DNA from: JADJXV01 sp046328995
GTDB taxonomy: Bacteria > Bacteroidota > Ignavibacteria > Kapaibacteriales > UBA961
Length of the DNA: 64,000 nucleotides
Assembly (NCBI GenBank): GCA_046328995.1
Contig: JAXLVN010000002.1
Span: 1 to 64,000 of the forward strand
Direction: 5' to 3'
In this document: positions 1-9,859 of the stretch, in pieces
Numbering within the stretch: the stretch's first letter is position 1
Layout of the letters: every line of letters begins with the position of its first letter
The notes under the pieces: model-generated
Told to the model about the DNA's origin: nothing
The model's input: the letters and a program-made list of their open reading frames with translations, nothing else
The model's database searches: none
Translations under genes and position numbers: made by a program

Positions 1-1535
1 AAAAATTTATTCTTCTCCTTGTATTGGTGCTTCTCTGTACTGCACCTGTTATTGCACAAAGTCCCGTCCAAGATACCATCCCGCAGCTCAAAGAGTGGTG
101 GCGGGTTGATAATATGGGCTATGGTGCCCCTTACGGGCGTGATGATGATGGAGGTATGACATGGCTTGATAATTTTTATAATGGTAAAGGTGCACTGGTG
201 GTTTCTTCTCCAGATGGAGTAAAAACGTGGCAGATGCGTTTTCCCGGAGATACCACAAATGTATTTACATGGAAAGGCAAAGGCGGTCCATCGGGTACAT
301 TGGACGGCGGTAACCCAACCATCAAAATCGGAGATTTCAACGGAGATGGAACAACAGATTATATTGATGCGTGGGGTAATATTTATGAAGGAGTAAAGAA
401 TGGTGAACCACCAGCAGCAAACACAATTACACCATCTGAACTACTTACCCCTTGGTTTGTTGGCGATTTTAATGGTGATGGATATGATGATGTCGCTGAC
501 GGTACAAGTGGATTAGGCATTAAACCCATGCTTATTATCTATGGTAAATCCTCAATTAAGGAAATGAAAGCAGAACCAATTTCTATACCACAGATTGATA
601 GCAACAATGTACCTATAGTTGCTTATATGGTAGGTGCAAAAGAAATGCGAATTATATGTACTCATACTTATTGGACAAACAATTTCAATTATCCCTTCAA
701 AACTGTATATAAAGATGGATTACGTTTAGTTCGTGCTTGGTGGGATGGGAGTAGTTTTAAGTCTGAGGTTTTGGATGAATTCTCCTATAATACCCAGAAT
801 GGAAATGGCTGGTTTTATGGCGGTAGATTATTCCAGCAATCACCGAGTGAAATTTACTGGCTTTGTCAGCATGGCGAAGGAATCATAACAATATATAATT
901 TGTACAAAGATAAGTTTGAAAGTATTTCAACGGTAACAAATGCAATAGGGCTACTCGGATCCCTGAACTATAGCGTTGATAAAGATAAAATACCGGACTT
1001 CTTTGCGAAGACTCAAACTCCCGATGGAAAGAGATATCTAACAATTTACAGTGGCGATGTAAGTAATGGAATACATCCGATATATCAATTTGTAACAGTC
1101 CAAACAGCATCGTTTATTTCTTTACCTGATGTTACAGGCGATCGTAAACCTGATTTTGCGCTAAGCAATTACTATATTGTATCCTCAAGGGAGAAATATA
1201 GGTTTAGTATTCTCACAACCCAAGATACAACTTCATCAGTCGAGTCGGAATCAGCAAATGCATCCACCTTTTCCATACAAACAATTTCACCGATGCCGGT
1301 ATCAAAAGATAAAAATGTACAGCTAAAAGTGCGTGTACCTCAAGCGGGTAGCTATACCGTTAACTTATATGATATTACAGGTAAGAAGATTGCGGGAAAA
1401 TCAGAAAATTATCAATTATCAGGTGAGCAGATTATAAATCTCAATATAGAAGATTATGCTGTAAGCAGTGGTACGTATAGCTTGCTTTTAGAAGCTAACG
1501 GAAGATCTGCCCAATGTACGATTATTATTCAATGA
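1..1535 (+). CDS. FG-GAP/VCBS-like repeat protein with T9SS sorting domain (5' end off window)
   Basis: The reading frame is open from base 3 and encodes a hydrophobic stretch (KFILLLVLVLLCTAPVIAQ) that looks like the rest of a signal peptide, so the true start lies before the window and the TTG at 24 is not the start. The mature part carries calcium-loop-like FG-GAP motifs, DFNGDGTTDY near base 345 and DFNGDGYDDV near 465, with a weaker DVTGDRKPDF near 1126. This suggests a beta-propeller. The last 80 or so residues (SPMPVSKDKN to the end) form a T9SS type A sorting domain, so the protein is predicted to be exported across the outer membrane and anchored or released there. The stop is 8 bases before the next gene, so the two are probably co-transcribed. 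The ligand or role is unknown. Confidence 0.85.
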   Translation, partial: KFILLLVLVLLCTAPVIAQSPVQDTIPQLKEWWRVDNMGYGAPYGRDDDGGMTWLDNFYNGKGALVVSSPDGVKTWQMRFPGDTTNVFTWKGKGGPSGTLDGGNPTIKIGDFNGDGTTDYIDAWGNIYEGVKNGEPPAANTITPSELLTPWFVGDFNGDGYDDVADGTSGLGIKPMLIIYGKSSIKEMKAEPISIPQIDSNNVPIVAYMVGAKEMRIICTHTYWTNNFNYPFKTVYKDGLRLVRAWWDGSSFKSEVLDEFSYNTQNGNGWFYGGRLFQQSPSEIYWLCQHGEGIITIYNLYKDKFESISTVTNAIGLLGSLNYSVDKDKIPDFFAKTQTPDGKRYLTIYSGDVSNGIHPIYQFVTVQTASFISLPDVTGDRKPDFALSNYYIVSSREKYRFSILTTQDTTSSVESESANASTFSIQTISPMPVSKDKNVQLKVRVPQAGSYTVNLYDITGKKIAGKSENYQLSGEQIINLNIEDYAVSSGTYSLLLEANGRSAQCTIIIQ

Positions 1536-1543
1536 GGTACATC

Positions 1544-4500
1544 ATGAAAGCACTTTTTTATTCTATCATAGTTTTACTTTTCACGATATCATTATCATCA
1601 CAAACGATTTTAAAGCCCTTACCTTTATCATCATACTCTTATGGTGGTCATACGATAAATTTTGACGATACTACCGTTTGGGCACCACGTGTACAGAAGC
1701 ATTTCATGCTCGGCTGGCAGTGGGCAGGACCAAATAGAAAAACAAACGAGCGGCTTCATTGTAATTTTTATCAAAGCTTCTATGGCCTAAACAATGATTC
1801 GAGAAATTATTTTGCTCATATACCTGACAGTGGCGATATTAAATATATCGTTTGGCAGCATTTACAAACACCGGGTGGTAAACCGGATTTTCGGGTAATT
1901 GGGAACCAAATGGGCATTCAATTTGACCCAACCGCATGGACAACTATCAACAATCAACATCCGATTAGGGCGGGAGATACAACAGGAGCCGTGTTTGGTT
2001 TCAAGGTACGGGATTCTGTTTATGGTCATCTCAATAACTCAGGAGCAAACTTTGACCGCTACTCTTTGGATACCCTTTCAGCGGGCTTTACAGACAGTAT
2101 GAAATATGCAGGAGTAATTGTCTTAAATCAGCCGGTGATTGACAACCGATATTATCAATATGACGACGCTTCCACATCCAATGACGCGTATCGCCAACTG
2201 GGACGCTGGTGGTATGTATCGATCAATATGCGAAGAACGGATTCTACTGATACATTGATGAATAATGATACACTCTTAACTATATCATTACCAACTTCAG
2301 TTTATACACAATTAACGGATTCAACTTATACTATTGACTCAGGAGTATTTATTATCTTCGACAGTATAGCATTAGATACCGTCGGTCTTGCTACGTCATT
2401 ACCGCACAGTCGCGGCATTGTGATGCCATTGAAAAGTGTTACAGGCGTTACAAAAAAGCTTGCCATAACGCGCATGATGCTTCCGAAAGGTAATGCAACT
2501 GACCGTGATATTACAATTTCAGCTTTTTTCAGGTTTAAGAGTAAGGCAAGTACAACTCCTCCAAATCCTTGGCTTACTGGAGGAGGAATGACTAAATTTG
2601 TACCACGCGTTATTAACATTGGTATTACAGCGTTTTATCACGGTCGCGGGAACGTCAGCATAGACTGGATACGCATTGGTACTCCCGAGTTAGAGAGTGA
2701 GTTACGCGGGGAAAAAGATTCAATAATTTGGAGCTATGCGTATCACAATATTCAGATTATGCGTGATACCATTGCAGGGGATACGATCCATGCTGCACGG
2801 AATAAATTTAGATTACTTTCATTTTATGCTAGTGATGAACCATATCCTGAACGCTATTTCAGTATGAGGTATTACAACACATTGTTTGATGGACGTATTA
2901 CTTCTGAGGGACCATCATTTGAAATTGCAAGAGTGAGTATGCAGTACGACAACTGGTGGTCAGGAGGAATGGGTGGCCTTACCGTTCCTTTTACTCCAAC
3001 TCCGGTCATTAAGATTGGTAACCCTGACCTTAAATATCATTGGCATTATAAGACAGGGTGGGATTTTAAAATTTACACCGCCCCCGGCTCTTATTGGAAT
3101 CCTGACGGCTCAAATTATGAAACCAGATTAGACTCTAAAGCTATAAAAAGAAGTGATGCAAGTCTTACTAACTATTTTAAGAATTATGACCCAGTGACAA
3201 GTTTTGACTCTTATAATTCTAATCCCGGATCACTCGGTGCGTATGAACTCACTGCTTACTACTGCAACAAAGAGAGTTCTTTTTTTTATTCAGGTAAGCC
3301 GTGGTGGTGTCAGAACTGGGGAACTGCCGGGTTCAAGATGACTAATTTTCAATCAGGGGAGTATGCCGATTTTCAAGTTAGTGGAAAAAAGCCGTTAACA
3401 GGAGAAGAGATGCGCCTTCAAATCTGGACACCATTAATTCTCGGAGCAAAAGGTCTTACATATGACAGGATGTATTCTGATGTTATACAACCGACCAGCT
3501 TAACCAATGGTAGCTCACGTGATAATTTTCAGACTGGTATGATGTATGCAAGAGAGCAAATACCGGATTCCTTGGAAGGAACAAGCTTAATAAATAGTGA
3601 TGCCGCAGGACCAGATTTTATTCGCTCCGGTGATAGTACGCGATTAGATTTCTGCATTAATATGGCCTTGGTGGCAAATTATACACAAGTACCAGTAGAT
3701 AGAGTCTATTTAGGCAGGAAATCCATGCGCCGCGAAGTCATGAAAGCCCATGATTTTATTTATAACCATGATCAATTGTTGATGTCAATGCGGCTTGTTT
3801 CGTGGTTCGGAAAAGGGTTCTATTTTTATCAGACAGGCGATACCACTATGTTTAGTCGTTATCTCATTTCAGACCCTGATCAATATAAAGTACGACCTCC
3901 TACACGAACGTACTATGATTCGATAGTCGGAAAAACTCTTCCCTTTTACGAAGACCCCGATTCTACTTTTTTTGACTTGACGATACATAAAGTAGGTACT
4001 ACACCGTTAGATTCATCATTTATCCTCTGTGCTTTAAATCGTAGAACTGCACCTTTCCTCTTAGAACATGATTCGATAAGTGGTAAAGACACAATCATTC
4101 GTTTTGTCACGACAGCTGAATTTGACAGCATTGTAGCGGGTAATCCATCAAAAAAGTATGCGCAGTCCGGCGCACGCGAAATCACCATTCCCTTCAATTA
4201 CCATGACTCCCTGGGCTACGCCCTTCTCCGTATCAAAGAGCTCGGTGGTGGCATCGACACGGTTATCGGTCAAGACCGGTCTCTCGCCATTAAATTCCTT
4301 CCGGGTGAAGGGAAAATGTTCAAAGTAGAGATACTCCATCCAGATACAACACTTTCCGGGATTCTCAGCTATACCAATCAACGGAAACTCGTTGGTTTTC
4401 CTAAAAAAGGAAATTCTGACTCGATGTATTATCATCTTACGTATCATAAACCGATTCCCGGTACAAGCCGCTCGGGTGTGTATTATCGAAGAAGTGAAGC

Positions 4501-6619
4501 GATAAGAACCAATTCTTCGACACAAAATATTATTTGGCAAAAAGAAATTCTCGTTTCCAAAAGCATACGGTTACGGAAAGGTCAAAACGATACGATAGCA
4601 AGCAGCAACTGCGCGTATCCCGCTCTTGTTGTTCGCTATGACAGTTCATCTCTTACCAATAAAGTCTTTGTAGTCTATTCCTGCGAAGATGAAGATACGT
4701 GCTTCTATTCCAAGAGAAAGCGTATTGTCGAGACAATTCTACCGGCTGATGATTCATCGCAAACGTTTAACTGGCCACAGAAAGCTGAAACGCTTAGTAC
4801 ATTCTATGGTTCACTTGACGAGTACGGAACACCGATGATAAATGCTTCCGATGGCGGGAATTATTACTGTTGGGCGGATTCCTTGCTGGGAATTGTTGCC
4901 GGATGGAAACACCCGGATTCTACCTATTTGGAAGATTCGAAAAATATCAGCTACCGTATATCGATCGGAGAAATTCCGAAAGCATGTCAGCATCCAAGTT
5001 TGAATAGTTATTCACGGTTGAAGCTTGGTGAGAATGATTGTGCTTTGGTGTGGCAGGAAAAGTTTGATACTGACGGTGATTACGCTGCACAAAATAGGAT
5101 ACTTTACACACGCTTGAAGATGGTAAACGGGAATCTTACATCATATTTACCACCGACATTAACATCTGCTAATGGAGTACATGTCATTAGTTCGCCAGGA
5201 GATATTGCTTGGTTGAGTGATGCAGGCGGCTTTTATTCTTCTCACTATATACCAAGTGTATATCGTGAAGTGTTAGATACTGCCATATCACCATCACAGC
5301 AGCTTGATTTCCGCTCTGATTGTGTTGCGTGGCATACTACTACCATCAACGAAAGTGGTCCGTCGATAGATTACACTCTTTCACGCCGTATATTGATTAT
5401 CCATGATACGACCGGAGTTCCGAATACTTGGTGGTCGGAAGGGCTTACAGAAATATGGTCAACTACAAGTAATTTATACAATATCTCTCAATCTCAAGGT
5501 GAAATTTCTCTTCAATTTATTGGAAGTTATATAGGAAATGGAAGCAGCCGCTCACATATCATGACGTTCACCGAAACACCAAAGTCGGGATACGGCATAT
5601 TGCCAAACCATTTAATGCAGATTCAAAGTGGACTTCTTCTTGCTCCAACATTAATGGGACTCTCAACATTGATGACTAATGACAATGCATTTACGATAGA
5701 CTATGTAGGTAAGAATGGTCAAACAGCAGCATTGCCACGTATGATTTCAGAAGTGGATTGGCGAAAAAACCGTAGAGTTTATGAGGGGGCGTCCGTAGGT
5801 TCATTACGGAGGATCCAAGCATCTGCAATGTTATTCATGAAACAAGGCGAAGAAGTAGAACCCACTGCATTTACAGGATTTGGCGATAGGAGTAGTAAGT
5901 TTATGCTCTCTAATCCAATGCTAAACGGAAAGATGCTTACCTTAGAACGAGTAAAACGATTACGTGGAGAAGCAGGAAATTTCGGCAGTCGTCACGGCTT
6001 CACCGATACGCTTGAAACGAATTGGTTTACTGTGGGAGACGAGGCAAATTTAATGTTGAAAAGCATAGGTAAGAATGCGGGATTAGTTTCAGCATTCGTA
6101 GAACGCCGTAGTGATGGCGAACGATTTGCGGTACAACTGCGTACATCCGACGATACCACAGCACTTTGGACTAGGATACCACTACTTCGCGGCGGCGTAG
6201 AAGAATACCGTTTCTTCATGGTAAAGAATACCGAACGGAATGGCGAAGTACTTCCCAATATCCCAAACTACGGTGAAGAAATAATACTCGGCGGACTAAA
6301 AACAAGAATCAGTGCCAACAAGGGTAATGGTGATATTCAAGCAATTGATTTGGGTCGTGATGCTGGAGTACAAGCAAGTATCCGCGTCTATCCGAATCCC
6401 GCACAAGACAAAGTATCCGTCGTAGTGCTTGGTACTAATCCAAAAGATGTGTGGCATATCAAGGTAATGAATGTATTAGGTCATGTGATGAGCGAGCACG
6501 AGGACAAAACTAGTTCGCTTTTGGAGATTGTCACCGAGGATTATCCATCGGGCGTGTATTACATCACGGCAGAGTCGGGTAGGTTGAATGCTACGACGAG
6601 GTTTGTGATTATGAAGTAG
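1544..6619 (+). CDS. Very large T9SS-exported protein of unknown function
   Basis: I place the start at ATG 1544 (MKALFYSIIVLLFTISLSSQ), because this gives a typical signal peptide directly after the upstream stop; an upstream frame extension to 1514 would overlap that gene. The product is about 1,691 residues. The final 80 or so residues, from VYPNPAQDKVSVVV to FVIMK, match a T9SS type A sorting domain, so secretion to the surface is inferred. The long middle is rich in Ser, Thr, Tyr and Asp, as expected for beta-rich extracellular proteins, but I recognise no named catalytic domain. It forms an operon-like pair with the preceding FG-GAP protein and ends 23 bases before a strong terminator. 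Export is fairly certain; function is unknown. Confidence 0.82.
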   Translation: MKALFYSIIVLLFTISLSSQTILKPLPLSSYSYGGHTINFDDTTVWAPRVQKHFMLGWQWAGPNRKTNERLHCNFYQSFYGLNNDSRNYFAHIPDSGDIKYIVWQHLQTPGGKPDFRVIGNQMGIQFDPTAWTTINNQHPIRAGDTTGAVFGFKVRDSVYGHLNNSGANFDRYSLDTLSAGFTDSMKYAGVIVLNQPVIDNRYYQYDDASTSNDAYRQLGRWWYVSINMRRTDSTDTLMNNDTLLTISLPTSVYTQLTDSTYTIDSGVFIIFDSIALDTVGLATSLPHSRGIVMPLKSVTGVTKKLAITRMMLPKGNATDRDITISAFFRFKSKASTTPPNPWLTGGGMTKFVPRVINIGITAFYHGRGNVSIDWIRIGTPELESELRGEKDSIIWSYAYHNIQIMRDTIAGDTIHAARNKFRLLSFYASDEPYPERYFSMRYYNTLFDGRITSEGPSFEIARVSMQYDNWWSGGMGGLTVPFTPTPVIKIGNPDLKYHWHYKTGWDFKIYTAPGSYWNPDGSNYETRLDSKAIKRSDASLTNYFKNYDPVTSFDSYNSNPGSLGAYELTAYYCNKESSFFYSGKPWWCQNWGTAGFKMTNFQSGEYADFQVSGKKPLTGEEMRLQIWTPLILGAKGLTYDRMYSDVIQPTSLTNGSSRDNFQTGMMYAREQIPDSLEGTSLINSDAAGPDFIRSGDSTRLDFCINMALVANYTQVPVDRVYLGRKSMRREVMKAHDFIYNHDQLLMSMRLVSWFGKGFYFYQTGDTTMFSRYLISDPDQYKVRPPTRTYYDSIVGKTLPFYEDPDSTFFDLTIHKVGTTPLDSSFILCALNRRTAPFLLEHDSISGKDTIIRFVTTAEFDSIVAGNPSKKYAQSGAREITIPFNYHDSLGYALLRIKELGGGIDTVIGQDRSLAIKFLPGEGKMFKVEILHPDTTLSGILSYTNQRKLVGFPKKGNSDSMYYHLTYHKPIPGTSRSGVYYRRSEAIRTNSSTQNIIWQKEILVSKSIRLRKGQNDTIASSNCAYPALVVRYDSSSLTNKVFVVYSCEDEDTCFYSKRKRIVETILPADDSSQTFNWPQKAETLSTFYGSLDEYGTPMINASDGGNYYCWADSLLGIVAGWKHPDSTYLEDSKNISYRISIGEIPKACQHPSLNSYSRLKLGENDCALVWQEKFDTDGDYAAQNRILYTRLKMVNGNLTSYLPPTLTSANGVHVISSPGDIAWLSDAGGFYSSHYIPSVYREVLDTAISPSQQLDFRSDCVAWHTTTINESGPSIDYTLSRRILIIHDTTGVPNTWWSEGLTEIWSTTSNLYNISQSQGEISLQFIGSYIGNGSSRSHIMTFTETPKSGYGILPNHLMQIQSGLLLAPTLMGLSTLMTNDNAFTIDYVGKNGQTAALPRMISEVDWRKNRRVYEGASVGSLRRIQASAMLFMKQGEEVEPTAFTGFGDRSSKFMLSNPMLNGKMLTLERVKRLRGEAGNFGSRHGFTDTLETNWFTVGDEANLMLKSIGKNAGLVSAFVERRSDGERFAVQLRTSDDTTALWTRIPLLRGGVEEYRFFMVKNTERNGEVLPNIPNYGEEIILGGLKTRISANKGNGDIQAIDLGRDAGVQASIRVYPNPAQDKVSVVVLGTNPKDVWHIKVMNVLGHVMSEHEDKTSSLLEIVTEDYPSGVYYITAESGRLNATTRFVIMK

Positions 6620-6641
6620 GTGGTAGCGTAGAGGAAAAGAA

Positions 6642-6677
6642 ACGCCCTGACAATGTACTATTGTCAGGGCGTTTTTC
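6642..6677 (+). terminator. Intrinsic terminator after the first two-gene unit
   Basis: A perfect 12-bp stem (acgccctgacaa, 6642-6653, with its complement at 6661-6672) encloses a 7-base loop and runs into a T-rich tail. It ends transcription of the upstream pair. Confidence 0.93.
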
Positions 6678-6930
6678 TTGTAGCTTGGACAACAACGAGT
6701 CGTCTGAGGCGAGGGGTGAATTATGTAGCAATATCTATATTGACAACTTAAAAAATAGTTCCACCTCAAAAAATCACCTATTTCTCTATATTCCAATGAT
6801 TTTATAAGAAATTCCTTGGATGTATTCAGGATAATTGTTAAGTTGTGGACGCAAAACGCATAATCAGCCGAACGCCTTTTTCCTCTTGAAGTTATCCTAC
6901 TATTTTATTACATTTTCCGGAGATTTTTTT
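6678..6930 (+). other. Leader region of the IgGFc-binding-like gene
   Basis: No gene is seen here. The Shine-Dalgarno-like GGAG lies about 8 bases before ATG 6931 and supports that start over the in-frame extension back to 6835. A promoter for the downstream gene must lie here, but I cannot point to one convincing element. Confidence 0.5.
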
Positions 6931-9660
6931 ATGAAAAAACTTCTACCCTTGTTGGCCATTTTTCTCCTCTGCATTGTGCTAGCTTCGGCGCAAAAGCAAC
7001 CAACGAAGAGTGGCAAATCTGCTCAGATTCTTACCGATACGCAAGCAGGTAAAGATTTCTATTTTTCCTTCCCGCCGAACTTCGAAGAGCCGCCCAAATC
7101 TCCTGAGAGTACCTGCCGTGTGGTTGTCGTGTCCAAAGTCAAGCAAGTGGTTATGGTAGAAATTACCGGTCGCGGCTACTCCGAAACCAAGACCGTCGAA
7201 GCAGATGATGCCACCGATTTTGTCATTCCCGCAACTATCGCCGAGCCGTTTGAACATGCTGGGGATAAGCCCGCTCCTAAAGAATCGTTGTATCTGCAGG
7301 CAGCAATCCATGTTAGCGCACAAGCTCCAATTAGCTGCTACGGATATTCGATGACCAAAACGTCCGGTGAAGGATTCGCCGTGAGGCCGGTAACTGCGCT
7401 TGGAACGGAGTATATCGTCTCAGGCTATCAGCAGAATTTGGATAATTCGAGAAACCTCGTAGCGACCACGACGATTACTGCTACCGCAGACGAAACCACC
7501 GTGAGTTTTACCATGGGCGGTACTTCCGTATCAACGACGTCCGGTGGATTAAAGCCGGGTAGCACGATGTCTTTCAAGATGGATAAAGGCGATGTGCTCT
7601 GCTTTTCAACCAATGGAACCGGTCAGGATATAGCCGGTAGTCGCATCATGTCCGACAAGCCGGTCGCTGTTGTTTCCGGTAATCAGAATGCAGATATTCG
7701 TGATTCATACCCGAGAAATTATATTTGTGAAATGGAAATTCCTACCGCTCAATGGGGGAAAGACTATTTCGTGCCGGTGTTTTACGGACGGAAGAACAAT
7801 CCTCAGATTCGTATTTTTGCAAAAGAGAAGAATACAAAAGTCTCTCGCGAGGGGCAGCAGTGGTTGGTCCTTCCCAAAAGTACCGGCAAGCGGGATGATG
7901 GCTATGTCGATCGTGAGCTCTATGACGGTGCGCCGACAGTGCAGGTCATTAGTTCTGACAAGCCGATATTTATAAGTGTTTTTAATAATAGCAAGACAGG
8001 TACAGGCAGTCCATCTCAAATGTCACTCCTGCCGTACGAACAGTACCAGACCGAAGTTGCCTTCGCGACGCCGGGCGCAAAAACTCCTACCGGAAAGACC
8101 ACTACGAATTACATCGCTCTCATCCATGAAGGAATAAATGGCGGTGTACCCGATGACCTATGGCTGGGCACCCTGACCGGCGGTCAGCTTGTATGGACGA
8201 GAATCGTCAATCAATTTGGCTCAAGCTTTGACCAGAAGTACTCCCAGCAAATCAATGGTAAGTCTTATGGGTTAAAAACGCTTGCTCTGCCCGGTGAGGG
8301 CGTCTATGCACTGCGCTCGGGTACAGCATTTGCTGCGTACTCGTATGGATATTCCGCTACTGATTCGTATGGATTTCCGGTTCTTGGTGTGGGTTCTTTC
8401 TCGTGGTCTTTGACAGACAATATGCCGCCGCGTCCTACCTGGAAGCAAGCATGTGACGGCGCGGTGACGGGAGTGATTGATACGTATCCCGCGCAGACCG
8501 CCAATCCATCGCCGATTGGCGAGGTAGTGCTCGATAATGCAAAGAGTTATAATTACGTACTTACGTATAATCTTGCTGCAAATCCTAGCGGAGTCGGCTC
8601 ATGGAGTTTAAGTGTACTAGATAAGTCAACCGATGCGCTTGCCGTCATTCGCTTTAGCGATATGGCCGGAAATGATACGACAATTACCATTTCCTACAGC
8701 GTGCAATATGCGCTGACTGTCGATCCTGCCTTGGATTTCGGCCTGGTGAAGTCCGGCAATCTTGTATCACTTTCGACGAGTATTCGCAATACCTCCGCAG
8801 TGCCTTATACTGTGGAAAAATTAGAATTTGCGAATCCATCGCAAGGATTTACGATTGATAAATCAATTCTGCCCTTTACCATTCCTGCCGGTGGCACGCG
8901 CGACGTTACCATTACCTTCACTCAAAAAAAAGATGGCTTATATGCCGATAAATTGAGCGTCGGTAGTGCTTGCTCGATGAGCAATATCGCTGTAACGGCT
9001 GAAGTTGCAAGCCCTGATATAATCGTTGATAATCATGATTTTGGTTCGAAAGTCAAAAATACCCGCACGTCCTGGGGCAATCTCCGCGTGCATAATGTAG
9101 GACGCGTGGATCTTACGATTTATAGCAATGATCAGGCACGCTCACTCTCCGGTAAACCCTTTGAATTATTAGATCAAGGACTCAAGTATCCGTTTGTCAT
9201 CAAAGCAGGCGAGTATTTTGACTATCGTGTCGATTTTATTCCGACGGTTGCCGGTGATTACACTGCCACGATTAGCTTTGAAAGTGATGCCACGCGCAGT
9301 GATATCATCGCACAACTCTTTGGTACAGCTACCGATTCAGCCGGAATTAAGCCACCCGGCGGCGGCACACAAATTAGTAAAATAAGTAGTGTCGCGACCG
9401 GATTCAACCTCGCCGTCAGTCCGAATCCTATGAACGCTAAAGGCGGAACGGTAGAATTTATGATCCCAACCCAAGCAGCAACGGAAATAACACTCGCTGA
9501 TATGAATGGAATAACGATAGCAACACTCACAAAGTCAAGTCTCGACACCGGTAACTATCAGGTTAGAATGCCGGTTGAACAGCTCAGCTCCGGTTCGTAT
9601 ATCCTCCGCATGGTCTCAGGCAGCTATATCGAAGAACGTGTGATTGTAATTGTCCGGTAG
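6931..9660 (+). CDS. IgGFc-binding-like N-terminal domain protein with ASH-type domains and T9SS sorting domain
   Basis: The ATG at 6931 gives a clean signal peptide (MKKLLPLLAIFLLCIVLASAQ) and has an upstream GGAG. The product is 909 residues. Residues of about 35-500 resemble the IgGFc-binding N-terminal family seen in many secreted bacterial proteins: a start near GKDFYFSFPPN, then repeated beta-strand blocks with phrases such as SDKPVAVVSGNQ and SDKPIFISVFNN. Two choice-of-anchor/ASH-like beta domains follow (around LDFGLVKSGNLVSLS and HDFGSKVKNTRTSWG). The last 80 or so residues are a T9SS sorting domain. It is predicted to be surface-exposed. Actual IgG binding is not implied; the family name comes from a mucin-like mammalian protein. 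It sits alone between two hairpin terminators. Confidence 0.85.
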   Translation: MKKLLPLLAIFLLCIVLASAQKQPTKSGKSAQILTDTQAGKDFYFSFPPNFEEPPKSPESTCRVVVVSKVKQVVMVEITGRGYSETKTVEADDATDFVIPATIAEPFEHAGDKPAPKESLYLQAAIHVSAQAPISCYGYSMTKTSGEGFAVRPVTALGTEYIVSGYQQNLDNSRNLVATTTITATADETTVSFTMGGTSVSTTSGGLKPGSTMSFKMDKGDVLCFSTNGTGQDIAGSRIMSDKPVAVVSGNQNADIRDSYPRNYICEMEIPTAQWGKDYFVPVFYGRKNNPQIRIFAKEKNTKVSREGQQWLVLPKSTGKRDDGYVDRELYDGAPTVQVISSDKPIFISVFNNSKTGTGSPSQMSLLPYEQYQTEVAFATPGAKTPTGKTTTNYIALIHEGINGGVPDDLWLGTLTGGQLVWTRIVNQFGSSFDQKYSQQINGKSYGLKTLALPGEGVYALRSGTAFAAYSYGYSATDSYGFPVLGVGSFSWSLTDNMPPRPTWKQACDGAVTGVIDTYPAQTANPSPIGEVVLDNAKSYNYVLTYNLAANPSGVGSWSLSVLDKSTDALAVIRFSDMAGNDTTITISYSVQYALTVDPALDFGLVKSGNLVSLSTSIRNTSAVPYTVEKLEFANPSQGFTIDKSILPFTIPAGGTRDVTITFTQKKDGLYADKLSVGSACSMSNIAVTAEVASPDIIVDNHDFGSKVKNTRTSWGNLRVHNVGRVDLTIYSNDQARSLSGKPFELLDQGLKYPFVIKAGEYFDYRVDFIPTVAGDYTATISFESDATRSDIIAQLFGTATDSAGIKPPGGGTQISKISSVATGFNLAVSPNPMNAKGGTVEFMIPTQAATEITLADMNGITIATLTKSSLDTGNYQVRMPVEQLSSGSYILRMVSGSYIEERVIVIVR

Positions 9661-9725
9661 AAAATTCTTCCGGCTTCTGAGAGTATCGCTTCCCGGAGAT
9701 GCCCTCGGTTTTTAGGTTAAAAAAT

Positions 9726-9794
9726 AATAGCCCATGAGAAAAACCTCATGGGCTATTGTCATAATTGCGCCCTTTGCGCCTCTTGCGTTAAAAA
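9726..9794. repeat. Dispersed repeat of about 69 bp with a terminator hairpin (copy 1)
   Basis: A 13-bp perfect stem (9726-9738 with 9745-9757) is followed by a conserved tail, tcataattgcgccctttgcg, and then ctcttgcgttaaaa. Nearly the same 69 bases occur in the opposite orientation at 36557-36625. This copy lies between two converging genes, where the hairpin can serve as a bidirectional terminator. Confidence 0.85.
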
Positions 9795-9859
9795 TCCACC
9801 GACGGCCTGGACGGCAAGGGTGACCGCAGGCGAACGCTTGGAATATGCACAAGGGGAAC

